A stretch of 64,000 nucleotides of DNA from positions 143,806 to 207,805 of the forward strand of contig JAJEKV010000428.1 of NCBI GenBank assembly GCA_021234155.1. Reading direction: 5' to 3'. Below, piece by piece: positions 1 to 12,170 of the stretch. The notes beneath the pieces are model-generated. The model saw nothing but the letters and a program-made list of their open reading frames with translations. It made no database searches and had not been told where the DNA came from. This DNA comes from Isoetes taiwanensis. Taxonomy: Eukaryota > Streptophyta > Lycopodiopsida > Isoetales > Isoetaceae. Numbering within the stretch: position 1 is the first letter of the stretch; every line of letters starts with the position of its first letter. A program made the position numbers and the translations under genes.

Positions 1-103
1 CTGGCTCGAAAAGGAGATACTTCAGCTATGACTGATCAAAGAAAATGACCAAATTGTCCACACTGGCTGCACTCACGTAAAATGACTTTCTTCATAGTTA
101 TGA

Positions 104-571
104 GCACCCAACTTTTTGCCGCATGTGCTCGAACTAAAAGAGGGAGCAATATGTCATATTATGAGGTTGTTAGGCGTAGAGAAGGGACTCGTCAGGAATG
201 CAAGAGTTGTCATTCATTCTATGCATGATAGGTATGTCACTGTCCGTCTTGTTGGAGCTGATGGGCGACTTGCTGAAGACATACATCCCATATGCGTTGC
301 GGACTTCTATCACCAACCTAAGAATTCATCGTTCACCATCCATCGTCGTCAATTACATTTGAGGTTTGCATATTCGACAACATTCCATAGTTGTCTTGGA
401 CTCACATTAGATAAGATTGTTTTGGATCTGCGGACAGATGTGTTTGCTCACGGCCAGCTTTATACAGCACTAACAAGGATTCGTCGTAGAGAAGATGTGC
501 TCATATTGCACAATGGCACATCATCTACTGTCACAACAAGGAATGTGGTGTTTAAGGAGCTTCTGCAATGA
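104..571 (+). pseudogene. Helitron/PIF1-type helicase, C-terminal remnant
   Basis: The frame after the stop at 101-103 reads to TGA at 569-571, about 155 codons, and has no early ATG. It matches the C-terminal part of the superfamily 1 helicase found in plant Helitron RepHel proteins and in PIF1. A segment PHVLELKEGA is followed by GLVRNARVVI, then QLHLRFAYSTTFHSCLGLTL, then a block with GQLYTALTRIRRREDV. In the family the last two blocks are helicase motifs V and VI, involved in ATP and DNA contact, and the lysine-containing HKSQG core is usual; here it reads HSCLG. Helicase motifs I to IV and the HUH replication initiator would lie outside the window or are lost. It is probably a truncated, non-functional transposon end. 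A cellular PIF1 is less likely because of the missing core residue and the upstream stop. Confidence 0.75.
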
Positions 572-1949
572 AATCTACAATTGCACTTTATCGATGTGTT
601 TATGAATGCTATTGGTTCCATAAATCTGTGTTAATTGTGTTGCAACTAATATAATCTTGCGTAAAACTAAAAGGTGCATCCATTTACACCAGGTTCTAGA
701 GTAGATTGATTGGTAACCGCTGCTTTTCAGTTTTATTTGCATATCAGTGATTTTGAACTGGTTAGTTCATCACAAAATGTTTCACACAGGCTTATGTTTG
801 CAACTAGAAACTGAGTTATATTGGTTATGGGTGGTTGTGTACGTATTTGATTTCAAGTACCAGTTTGCTTAGTATTTGTCCTTTGGCATGTGGTGAGTTG
901 GTATAGTTGGGCTTCCATTTTCATATCTTTCCATATATCCTTTGGTCCGTGGATCTAAACAAAGTGTGCATATCGATGAACCAGAGCTTGAAAGGGAAGG
1001 TCATAGGTAAACCTTGTTGTTTGTCAGTTATGATCATGGGTGAATAATAGATGCACGAATATTAGGTTTACTCCAAAATTTGTTTAATCCTGTCTTCGGT
1101 TCTCATTATTCTTCAAATTCTTATTATGCAACTTAAATTTGCTTACCATTTGGCTATGCAGAGTATATTTTCACTTTTAGAAACTCATATTTACTTATGT
1201 CTACATTCTCTATTGTTGTCTTTTGATCACAGTGCACCTTCTGAAGTTAAGTGTGTCACAAATATTGCAGAGGAGTGGTGAGGTCGGAGAAACCTTTTGC
1301 TGTCCAGGTAATGCTAATGGACAAGCTCTACAGACATAGGCAATCCAGATATGTTGAATTTTCTACTCATTACAAAGTCCATTGATATGGTAATGCATAT
1401 TGGTTGTTTGGCACAATTTTTGTTTGTTGTTGTCAGTATCTTAGCTATTCTATATGTCCTTCCTCTTTTCCATAGATGGGACTTCCGATTCAAGTCCCAA
1501 GTGAGACAAAAATGCTCCCATTTAACATTAATTAGAATATCGTTGTAGTTACGGCTTCCATCAAGACAAGCTCCAATATCGAGAAGTAAATCTTTGCAAG
1601 ACAAAAATACAAATCTTTTTAGCTCCATTCGATTGCACATGGGTATCTCTTTCCCATAGCCTTAGACCTCTTTGTGAAAGGTTTATTTCACTTTGCAGAT
1701 GATACATAGACCTTGGCTTTGTCGTAACTTCAATCCGTTAGTGCGGAATGGCCTTAGCAATTTCATATTATAATTCTGGCAAAATATAAGATGCCTCTAG
1801 ATGTGGAAACAAAAGCGATGAAGTGCAAGAATGTTATTTAATCTGCATGGAAGGAGTAGCAATTATTCACAATGCCAGTAAGTTTCTTTCATGCTTTGAA
1901 ACTTAAACCTAGGCTATGTTAGAGATTATAGTTTAGAGATTATAGTTTA
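572..1949. other. Intergenic, unassigned
   Basis: AT-rich sequence with no convincing gene. Two places resemble splice-bounded pieces on the plus strand. One is a 38-base stretch after TATTGCAG at about 1270 that ends before GTAATGC. The other starts after CACTTTGCAG at about 1699. Neither could be joined into a recognisable protein. No Helitron-type 3' hairpin with a CTRR end was identified with confidence. Confidence 0.3.
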
Positions 1950-3895
1950 GTCCAAACTTAAGATTCTCTTAAGATTCCCCTAGATTCTCAAAGATTTTCT
2001 CTAGATTTCTCAAGATTCTATATAGATTCTCTTAGATTCCTTTAGGCTCTATCAAGATTCCCCTAGAAAATACACTTAGTGTAAAAGATTCCCTTAGATT
2101 CTTAGGATTCTACAAAGATTCCTCAAGATCTCAAACGTTATCACAAGGATCCTCTAAATTTTCCAGAATTCTATGTAGATTCTATAGAGATTCCCCTAGA
2201 TTCTTGAAGATTCCATCAAGATTCCCCTAGATTCTCGAAGATTTTATGAAGATGCACTTAGATTCTCGCTAGATTCGAGCCATTCAATGAAGATTCTATA
2301 AAGATTTCGCTTAGATTCTTGAAGATTAAGGAAAAAGTATCTTAGATTCTCAAAGATTTAAGGAAGATTCCTTAAATACTCTTAATCCCATAGATTACTT
2401 AAGGTTCTCTTAAGATTCTCCTAGATTCTCAAAGATTATCCCAAATTTTCCAAGATTCTATATAGATTACATTTGGATTCCCTTAGATTCTATCAAGATT
2501 CCCCTACTAAACACACTTAATAATGAAAGATTCCCTAAGATTCCACAAAGCTTCCCCTAAATTCTTAAGATTCTATAAAGATTCCTCTAAATTTTTGAAC
2601 TTATCACAAGAAACCTCTAGAGTCTCCAAAATTCTATGTGGATTCTCCTAAATTTTCTTAGATTCTACGTAGATTCCCTTAGATTCTATGTAGATTCCCT
2701 TAGATTCTACAGATTTACACGGATTCTCAAAGATTTTATGAAGATGCACTTCGATTCTACTAGATAATTTGAGCCATCCAAACTTAAGATTCTCTTAAGA
2801 TTCCCCTAGATTCTCAAAGATTATCCCAAATTTTCTCTACATTTCTTAAGATTCTATATAAATTCTCTTAGATTCCTTTAGGTTCTATCAAGATTCCCCT
2901 AGAAAAACACACTTAGTGTAAAAGATTCCCTAAGATTCCCTTAGATTCTTAGGATTCTACAAAGATTCCTCGAGATTTCAAACGTTATCACAAGGATCCT
3001 CTAAATTCTTTAGAATTCTATGTAGATTCTCCTAGATTTTGTTAGATTCTATAGAGATTCCCCTAGAATCTTGAAAATTCCATCAAGATTCCCCTAGATT
3101 CTCAAAGATTTTAGGCGCTTAGATTACGCTAGATTCGAGCCATTCAATGAAGATTCTATAAAGATTCACTTAGATTCTTGAAGATTAGGAAAAAGTATCC
3201 TAGATTCTCAAAGATTTAAGGAAGATTCCCTTAAATACTCTTAATCCCATAAGTTACTTAAGATTCTCTTAAGATTCAACTAGATTCTCAAAGATTATCC
3301 CGCATTTTCCAAGATTCTATATAGATTCTCTTAGATTCTATCGAGATTCCCCTACTAAACACACTTATTAATGAAAGATTCCTTAAGATTCCACAAAGCT
3401 TCCCTAGATTCTTAAGATTCTATAAAGATCCCTCTAGATTTTCGAACTTATCACAAGAAACCTCTAGAGTCTCCAAAATTCTATGTGGATTCTCCTAAAT
3501 TTTGTTAGATTCTATATAGATTCCTTAGATTCTATAGATTTTCAAGGATTCTCAAAGATTTTATGAAGATGCACTTGATCCTACTAGATTCTCTATGATT
3601 CTCTTGAGATTCCCATAAATTCCCCTAATTTTGTTGGGGGTTCCTCTAGCCTCCTAAAGATCATCTCAAGATTCCTCTAGATTTCCCATATTTCTATGTA
3701 GATTCTCCTAGATTCCCTTAGATTCTATGAAGATTCTTCTACATTCTCAAAGGTTTTATAAAGATTCCTATAGAATCTCAAAGATTCCCTTGCGATTCTC
3801 ATAGATTCCCAAAGATTCTCTTGAGCTTCCTTTAAATTCCCTAAAATCCTATGGAGATTCCCCTAGATTCTTTTAAATTCAAGATAGATTCAGAA
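1950..3895 (+). repeat. AGATTC-type array with about 10-12 bp spacing
   Basis: Nearly two kilobases consist of variants of AGATTC followed by four to six bases, such as AAGATTCTCTT, AGATTCCCCT and AGATTCTCAA. Successive copies usually start 10-12 bases apart. A higher-order repeat is also visible: the block near 1953 (CCAAACTTAAGATTCTCTTA) recurs near 2774, and the block near 2331 (GAAAAAGTATC) recurs near 3187, so the large unit is about 0.82-0.86 kb. The array runs directly into the dispersed repeat at 3930-4515. The same combination occurs inverted at 37.1-38.5 kb. No coding potential is seen. Confidence 0.9.
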
Positions 3896-3929
3896 AATTC
3901 TAAGTTTCCAAAAAGAAACTTAGTATTCG

Positions 3930-4515
3930 ATCACATTAGCTCAAGCATGAGGGAGCGATGCCAAAGCACCACTCATTGGGAAGTTCTCGGCAGAGGAATC
4001 CAATGGTGTGGGTCTCACCTTCATCCAGAGCCCCTCTCTTTGCAAGTTATCGGCCTTTGAAGCTGATTATAAAAAAGAAGCTTCCTAGAAAGTCCATCTA
4101 TTAATGTTGGTGCCACCTCATTACCTTTTTATTAAATAAGGGTGCCACCTCACCTCTTTTAATAAAGAAATTGCAATTTAATAAAAAATTTAATGGTTAG
4201 GATTTTTCCTCCCCCTTTTGATCCAACGGTTAAGATTGACTGCACCAAAAAGCACCTTTTAAGGGACCTTCCTTGCATCTTCCCTTTAAAAAATCAAGGG
4301 CCAAGATTTCACACGTGCCCGATCAACGGTTCATGGATGGGGTGCATGGCCCATGCATGGCCCATGCATGCCCCCCATCAAATCCAAGGGCCATTTAAGT
4401 GCCACCTCAAAAATTAGACGGATAGGATTAATCTCTACCCACATTCAACCCCCCATAGGACCCATCAAATAATTGTATATATACAAGTCTTTGTACTATG
4501 AGGGAGTGTAAAGTC
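3930..4515 (+). repeat. Dispersed non-coding repeat family, copy 1
   Basis: This unique-looking segment follows the AGATTC-type array. It contains GGTGCCACCTCA, a CATGGCCCATGCATGG cluster around 4345-4375, and a terminus TATATATACAAGT followed by TTGTACTATGAGGGAG at about 4475-4510. All of these recur in reverse orientation at 37.08-37.65 kb, and partly at 22.29-22.83 kb. No open frame of note is present. It is most likely a non-autonomous mobile element or its remnant; the class is unknown. Confidence 0.8.
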
Positions 4516-7500
4516 GACTGGACATTTGTAATTGAATTTTCTCTATGAGGAATTTACAAATAACATCCTAGCATGGAAGTTCGAAATTAAAGACTGCATT
4601 ATATCGGGTATAGGCAAATAGAAAAGTCAAACTAAATTCGAATGTACACATTCGATTGTTTGGGCAGCCCATTAAAATCCACAATTGATTTCAAAGAGGA
4701 AGTCAAACACAAAGTCGAAGTTCAATAAGCCCATCACGATTTACTCCAAACGTAAAAGTCAATTGTAAAGTGAAGATCAAACAAAAAGATATAGTCAAAT
4801 ATGAAGTCAACTTTATGCATATTCCTTAGACTCTCTAATATTCCACAACGTTCCCCTAGATTCTCAAATATTTTATGAAGATCCTAGGGGCCGTTGGGCT
4901 TTGAGGTTCACATCCTTTGGCCTTGCGGTCTCACGACTAGGGAATGTTTTTTTTTTTTTTATATTGGTTGAATATTGGTTGTGACGGCAACAAATAGCGT
5001 ATAAGTTCGTTCAATTGGTCAAGGTTGCTATTCGTTTGCACCATTAGAAGTGGCAACTTTGTTTTAGACATGAAAACTCGTGTCACCGATTTGGCATAAA
5101 ATAGGGAATATTCCTACATCAAGGCACACAAATAAAATATGCAAATAGACCGGTAAAGTATATACAAATAAAAAATCTAAGTTCTTCTCGATATATAATG
5201 ACAGAGAATTTATAAGTGTCATTGCAAGGTAGGACAATGTTGAACATAATAGCTTTAATAAAAGAGTATTATATGCACAAAGTTTATTGGCTTTAGTTTT
5301 TGAACGCACAAAGTTTGTTGGTTTTAGTTTTTGAGCATATAGAAAGTCCTCTAAATGTAAAAAGATTTGAGACGACGTATGATATGCTTGAGGATATTTA
5401 TGCCATGATGTTTGTATGGCCGTTCTTTTACGCATGTCTTTTAATCTCTTAAGCCATGCAAATACGTCCATTGATATGGGCAATAAAGCAATGCCGCATT
5501 TACAGGTAGTTGCTTTTATTGAACAATTTGTAAAAGAAGTTGCATCAACATGGAGATGCAGAGATTATTATCATAAATTATGATGTGTCAAGATGTTTAA
5601 TGAACATCAAGAGCTCTACATTCATAGGTCACAAGCAAGTATCGAGGTTTTAAATTTAACTTATAAATGCATACTGCAGGCAACCCACAGTGCAGAAGCT
5701 CCTTGTTTTATGTTTTGTATATCAATCATCTTTGCATCTATTTCTAGTATTCTAATGCCTGTGTACTTAATAGTTTAAAAGGTTGATGGCCTCCTTAGCA
5801 TGTTTGTCGGCTTTTCTCACATTCTCTGTCTTAAATCAAAATGAAAACTAGAAGTCAAAGATCGTTTTAAGTGTACAAAAATGAAAATCTAAAGCAAAAG
5901 AGACCGTTAGCACACCCATGGGGTTTTTCAGTACTTGATAAATACAGACCACGCCTCAAAGATCTAACTAAAGAATAACTCTCCTCAATTTCACAAAGAT
6001 TTTCCAAGCGGGTTGAATGCTTCAAGTGAAAGGTAAGCAGCAACCACAATAGACGTTTCCAATCTAGTTGTTAACAGGCTTGCTTACATTTGCAACCATA
6101 TAGAGAGATAGCGTCTCAGATTTTTTATAGCTCACATAAAAGTTGCATCATCAAAATTACATTTCACACGTAGAAACTATAGGGCTTAGTTTCTAGTCAT
6201 GATTATAATAATAGGTTGCGACTATAACAATCTTTCATTGGCTTCTTTGAGTTGGCCTTTCTAAGGCTACAATCACTTCTGGCAACAGATACTGTTCCCT
6301 CATTTTTTATCTAGTAATTGTATTACACAGCAATCATTCTAAATGCCAAAAGATCTGACGAGCATAAAGAACATCCTACCCACTGAAAAATTGTACATGC
6401 TGTCATGCTTCTTTTCTTTGGGCTTCAGTTGACAGCTTCATAAAAATTATCATTCAATTGCATGTCCTGGACGTCGATGATGATGACAACTTTACAGAAA
6501 CAGTCACTCTGATGGCATGCCTTTGATCCCTATATTCCATGTCATATTTGGCAAAATCTTAAGCTAACAAATCACATGTCTCAGGACGGATCTTTCGTGC
6601 AAAGACAAAATCAATCAATGGGCAGGAAAATACAAATGCCTACATACACTTGCTGCCATTGATACAGTAAGTTGCAACAAAGGCATCGGAAAATTGTAGA
6701 AGCAAAAAGGATTACTTTTCTGGGCTCCAGAGGAGAACGCACAATCTTCAGCAGTGAATTGTTGCCGCAGTCATAAAGGACCATAACCCATTAAAAAAAA
6801 CAGATGAGCAAACTCACTGCCATACCTCAAGGTTTCCTGCATTATTGCAAGGAACCCGAGAACATTAAAATATGATTGTGGCAAATCGTGGCTTTAAAGC
6901 CCTCGCTAAAAGCAAAAATTGGTGCCGTTGCCATACATGCTCGATTTGTATTTTGAAGCTTCCTGCTGTGACAATGTTCATGAAATATCTTACTTAGCTC
7001 CCTGGTTCACAGATCTTAACTGGAACTACACACCCTAAACAAACCAAGAATAAACAGGAAGAATAAAGGCGGTTAAAGCTTTTGCCCTTTGTTCTCTATT
7101 CCCCTAGAACATTGAATTAATCACCAAATATATCCTAACCAAAAGCAATCCGGTAGAGATATTTAATCCAGATAAATATTTATCATGTGCCCTTGAATGT
7201 CTACACAAGTTTGCTTCAGCCAAATCTTAAATCAGAACAGAGTTTGCTTACCAGCCACAGATCTTTGGCTGAATGATTTCAAAGTGCAAAACCAGCTCTA
7301 AATCGAAATTTCCCTGCTTGTTTTAAGGACTAGAAAACAACCGGTTCATGCAGAAGCCAGTTTTGGCGCCATAAATTAGGCATATTTCGGCATAGCATCT
7401 GGAAATAGGGTACAGGTTAGTAACTCTTTTAGCTTCTTTTCCGGGTTATTATGTGAACCATGAATCTAACAGAGCAAGCCACAACTTCCACATTCCACAG

Positions 7501-7826
7501 ATTCCTTTCCTTTCAACCAAAGTAGGGCCAATTCATATTTGCACATAAATCAGATGTCTTGCATCATACTTCAGAAAATATGGTAGAACGAATTTACCTA
7601 GCACAGGCGTATCTGAAACCTTTGATCAAGCTTTTACACACCTGCAGTGCCCAAAAATCCTTCAGACCCTATCCAGGATAACGAAAGCGAGGGAATACAT
7701 GTCTAATTTGGTTAGACAAACGGCAGCAAATATGCCAAGTGAAAAGAAAATCATGCACGAAAGAGAAAAAAGAAATGTGCTCACAAAGCAAAGATCAACA
7801 CCTTGCCGCCAGCCATGATGCATTGC
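4516..7826. other. Intergenic, no supported gene
   Basis: AT-rich sequence with a stray patch of AGATTC-type words at about 4835-4885 and a short poly-T run near 4948. The 139-codon open frame on the minus strand at 5064-5483 overlaps a 31-bp tandem duplication and has no recognisable motif. The part from about 7 kb may lie downstream of the USB1-like transcript. No RNA gene was recognised. Confidence 0.4.
5275..5336 (+). repeat. 31-bp tandem duplication
   Basis: Two adjacent units begin GCACAAAGTTT at 5275 and 5306. They differ at only a few positions, and both end in a TTTTAGTTTTTGA-like stretch. Confidence 0.85.
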
Positions 7827-8060
7827 TCACTGCTTTGATTTCCATATCCAATAATCTTGTTGGCCAGCTTTGCAATTAACTTCTGATAATATATATGACT
7901 AGGAAACATCTGAGCTTTTGTTCAATACATCAGCAACTTTTTGCAACTCATCACGGATATGACCTACTGCCCAAGCAAGAGAAACGTGGAAGCGAGGATT
8001 TTGCAAGCATGAAATCTGAAGCTTAAAAGCTTCATTCACAAAGTTGATCTGCCTCGAAAT
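7827..8060 (-). pseudogene. USB1: USB1-like U6 snRNA phosphodiesterase, 3' exon with in-frame TAG
   Basis: After a good acceptor (TATATTTCCAG on the minus strand) the frame opens with ISRQINFVNEAFKL and continues to FHVSLAWAVGH. The latter is the second H-x-S catalytic motif of the USB1/Mpn1 2H phosphodiesterases, nuclear enzymes that trim the U6 snRNA 3' oligo(U) tail. A TAG codon stands at 7899-7901. Beyond it the same frame continues 23 codons, including VNCKAGQQDYWIWK, which resembles the conserved C-terminal strand of the family, to TGA at 7827-7829. No intron of plausible length removes the TAG. The gene is therefore either recently inactivated, shortened, or affected by a sequence error. 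Upstream exons, including the first H-x-S motif, were not securely found between 8.1 and 13.2 kb. The family assignment rests on the motif and on the C-terminus. Confidence 0.72.
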
Positions 8061-8880
8061 CTGGAAATATAAGAGCCAACTAAGATGGTTAGTATGTTCT
8101 TTCACAACCAAACACCATAACATAACAATGCTCTATTCATTCCCCGTTGTTTATGGAACACTTATTGGTCAAATACAGAGATGGGAAGAGGAAAGACTCT
8201 AACAGGAAGGGAGAGTTACATGCAAGGAAACAATGTTCATATTCCTGACCTGAAAAATAGACTGGCTCATGGATACAGTGTATGCACTTTGCAAGCCAAT
8301 ATGAGGCTTTCTAATCTACAATCTAACACTGGTGCAATCGGAGATGAAAAAAGGTAACAAAGATGCCATCAGACCTGTTAAATATGTCTAGGCCTAAAGG
8401 TAAATCCGCTCCGGTTTAGAACAGCTCCAACCTGTTGCACAGGAACATGTAACTACTTGGCTCGTGGATGCTAACACCTACTGTTCTTGGAACTTGGTTG
8501 CTGCAATGGACCTGTCTAAGGAGTATCTGCCGCATGCTTGACTGGGCAGGATATTTGGACATGATGCAAAGCTGCCAGCTCTTAGACGTGGGCATTTACA
8601 TTCCAACCAATTTGGGGTTCTCTGCTCGGGCTCTTTTAAGAGCAACAGGGTAATAATTATTGAAATTATGAAGACCTATGATGCCATCTCCACGTTTCTT
8701 GAGTGCCAGTGAAACGTGAGAATGAATAAAGCCTGATAACATGGATCAAAGGATTATAACATTAAACAACGGGTTAATTAACGCCCAATTACTGAATCCA
8801 ATTGGCAAATCAAGAATATGCGAATAGACAAATGATGAATTCACAAGTTTACGCATGTGGTAAAAAAGGGTCTTAGCCTA

Positions 8881-8986
8881 CCTCTTTCAAAGCGGATCTG
8901 TGGACCTCATTTGCCCAGGTGATGTCATGACAGCCTCTTTCAAAGCGGATCTGTGGACCTCATTTGCCCAGGTGATGTCATGACAG
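8881..8986. repeat. Perfect 53-bp tandem duplication
   Basis: The unit beginning CCTCTTTCAAAGCGGATC occupies 8881-8933 and is repeated without a mismatch at 8934-8986. On the minus strand each unit contains a short open stretch (ITWANEVHRSALKE), and the last unit is followed by GTAGGC, a possible donor. As 53 is not a multiple of three, the duplication would shift any frame running through it. Confidence 0.95.
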
Positions 8987-10566
8987 CGTTTGATGGAATG
9001 GGTTGGAAGTGATCAATTATAACACATGGCGCTGTTTCATGATGCAAAAAGAAAAATCAGTCACGATGTGCAAAAACTTGTAAAGCCAGCAAGAATAATG
9101 AAAGTACAATTTCCTTGCGTTTTTGGGCAAAGATTTCTAGTTCAGCTAATATGGTGCATCATGCCATCTAGAAACAAAAACTTCATGTACACGTACCAAG
9201 GGAAAGACTTCATTCACCAAGCAAAGTGCCCATCTCGTGTTGTATCCACTGTATCCTCGGAGAAGCACATCTGCCTGAACTTAGATAAGTTTACACTACA
9301 ATTTTGCAGCCTGCATTGACTCTAAGAAATCTGGAAAAGTGTTCTGAGCAACTCACCTTACGGGCATAGGTATGAGCAAGGGCAGCTCCCAAAACTTAAA
9401 GTCGGTTTAATGTAAACGGAGTAGAGAGAAAACTCAAATCGCCCTAAGTCGTACCTCTGCCAAGTGTTCATGAGAAAAACTCAAGAACGTTGGTCTTACG
9501 ATGTAAAAAGGTTTTCTGCAAACATGTTGAAAATCAATTTCGTCATAACAGTTGCTGGAGGCATCTCATGTTTGCGATCTGGAAGCCACATTGTTTTACC
9601 TGTTTAATCAATTGTGAGAACAACGCTATCCTGTTTATTAGCACCAAGTCAGGTCCCCAAATCCTTCAGGAGCTGGAGAAGCGTTAGAACTCCAAACAAA
9701 CATATAAAGATCTTTTTCGATCATGACTCATTTTTGGAGAACTGCTAAATCTGCTTCCCTTTTGATAGGATGTTTAGGAGAGAGGTTATTCCCTTGATTT
9801 CCTGCCCAAACGTTGTTGCCATCTATGCCAGAACCATCCCTCCTGAAGTAAATAGGAGGAGGAAATCTAGGAGAGTTTACTACATTGGGTCCCCTAGAAT
9901 ATGCAGAAGAATCCTTCTCTTCAGCAAAATTTGACGTTCTTGGAGTTGGACCTCTTGAAGAATGCTTTGTTAACGATTCTAAACCTCTAAAAGTCTGGAA
10001 ACATTCGAGCTCGGTCCAAGATTCTCATACAGCTTCCAGTTGATGCCGAAAAGGGCAACCACCAGCCATGTTTGCTAAATCAGTTCCTCTTAGTCTCGTA
10101 CATCCCACCATTCATTTTATTTGCCCCCTGCTAAGAATATAGAATACAATTTGCAGACATTGAATCTTGCATGCTCGTGATGAGAACAAAGAAAAGGAGA
10201 TTTGGTGCACTGCCTAAGATGTTTTTAATGACCCGACAGAGCTTATTAAAAAGTGGTCACTTCATTCTAAAGCATAAGCTGCCTATATCACCTTAGTGAC
10301 TTTCCTGCAACCACCATTTCAAGCAACATAGGTTGGATGCTATCAAACAAAAAACGTTGACATGATTGCTCTCTCAAGGTGTTATTTTCAGCATAAACGA
10401 TGCTGTTCATCAGCTGAATTATTGGCATATTAAAATTGTATGGCAACATTTGAAACATAAAATGTACTATTTACAATTGAATGAGTAGTGGAAGAAATCA
10501 TACCACATGCCCACATTATTTCTTGGCCGTTTTTCTAAATCATGATAACATATGTTGAGCGATCTA

Positions 10567-10678
10567 GGAAACATGGATCTAACATGCTAGATGCAGCTTG
10601 CCCCAGTTTTTAGTAATTGGTCATACACTATTGTGCGATGTTAGTGACGAAACATGGATCTAACATTCTAGATACAGC
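10567..10678. repeat. About 31-bp direct repeat, 81-bp spacing
   Basis: GAAACATGGATCTAACATG followed by CTAGATGCAGCT occurs near 10567 and again, slightly changed, near 10648. Confidence 0.8.
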
Positions 10679-12097
10679 TGCCTCAATGTTCAAATCTGAT
10701 CACCAAATTCATTACAAATCTCTGCATGTGACTTCAGCACTGCTTGCTGAGTATTAGAAATTCCCATCAATATATTTAATGCTGGAAAAAAGCATTTAAT
10801 TTTTAAAAATGACAATTGCCTATATCGTCAACAAGATTTTGAAATACCTCTTTCAAAAGAACATCTCGAACTCCGTAGATAGGATGTTGACAGGCTTGGA
10901 GGTAAGTCTAATTCTGCCAGACAACACGGCAATTGAGTTTTATGCACAGATATGCAAACTGTTCACTTTAACACAAAAGGACTGTGGTGACTTACAACCT
11001 CAGAAGTATTGAAGCTCTGTATCAAACTTTCCCCTGCAAAAGCGACACATGACATAAATTAACTTGTTGAAAACAATCCTACCAACCAGAACTCCCAATC
11101 AAAACATATATCATTCCGATTCACCATGATGTACTACCATGAAAGCTCTCGTTTCTCTTGAGCTACAGATAGAGAGAAGTGGCAGAATCGGTTCTATCAT
11201 GCTTCTAATTCTTTCACTAGTAGTTGTTTAAAACATATGATTTTCAAAACCTTCATATTTTTCCCTGTTTTGAATATGTTGAATCACAATTCCTGCCATC
11301 TACCTCCAAGGATGCTAGAGAATGCTCTCAGTTGCCAAATCTTACAGCTTGAAATCTACATTCTGGTTTTTTTAAGTGTTGGTTGTGCAACACATACTAG
11401 TTGATTTACTTCATGTTCAAACAGCAATCCCATTTTCATGCAACTGGGTCTTAACAAAGAAACGCAGTCCTGTAGATTGCTATGAAGTTGCTATCAGTCT
11501 GCCTCACGGTCTCCATTTCATGCGGCCAAATGCTGCCACAATTCAAATAAAAAATTTAAAAGGCAGGGCCAGCAAATCATCGACCCACAAGCTAAATGCC
11601 TCTTTTTCTGTGTCAAATCTGGTCTTAATGTTTGCCATTTCTTTGCAAACTATAATGTCCATGGAATCTACACATTTAGGGAAAATAGGAAACACTTCTG
11701 ACAAAGCAAAAAATTATTCGCAGATTCCAAAAACCCTTGATGTCCCTTCCCAGGTTTTCAAGGCTACTTTCAAGGCTACTTGATTCACGCAAAGATTTTG
11801 GCCATCGTTTAAAAATATCTGCATTGCTTGCAAATTTCTGGCAATTTTACTTCTTTCTTTTCTGCCATGATTCTCTTAAAATAAACACCTCTGGACATAA
11901 GAGGGAACTGGGAAACAAAAAAAGTCCAGAAAGATATTTAGTTTACTTAAAGAATGTATGGTATGTGTTATGCCGAAGGATTAAGAACCTACCTTGTGCA
12001 ATTTGAAGATTTTGTTGCCGCAGATGACCTATGGCTTCACACCAGTGGAAATAAGCGAGATTCTACAGAAACTTAGACCCCATTCAAACCATGTTCT

Positions 12098-12170
12098 ACA
12101 GAAGCACAACTTGGCGCAAATTGGATACGCCCAAATCAAAAGCACAACTTGCTGCAATTGGATACACACT
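12098..12170. repeat. About 38-bp direct repeat
   Basis: AAGCACAACTTGGCGCAAATT and the following GGATACGC recur as AAGCACAACTTGCTGCAATT and GGATACAC about 38 bases downstream. Confidence 0.75.

Noticed and set aside
1950-3895. CRISPR array
   Set aside because: The repeated words are six to ten bases with no constant longer repeat or unique spacers, and the window is eukaryotic.
5064-5483. 139-codon minus-strand frame
   Set aside because: It spans a 31-bp tandem duplication, is AT-driven, and has no motif or splice context.
11181-11240. Micro-exon with the first H-x-S motif of USB1 (CHFSLS)
   Set aside because: About 25 bases between possible splice sites; too short to distinguish from chance without transcripts.
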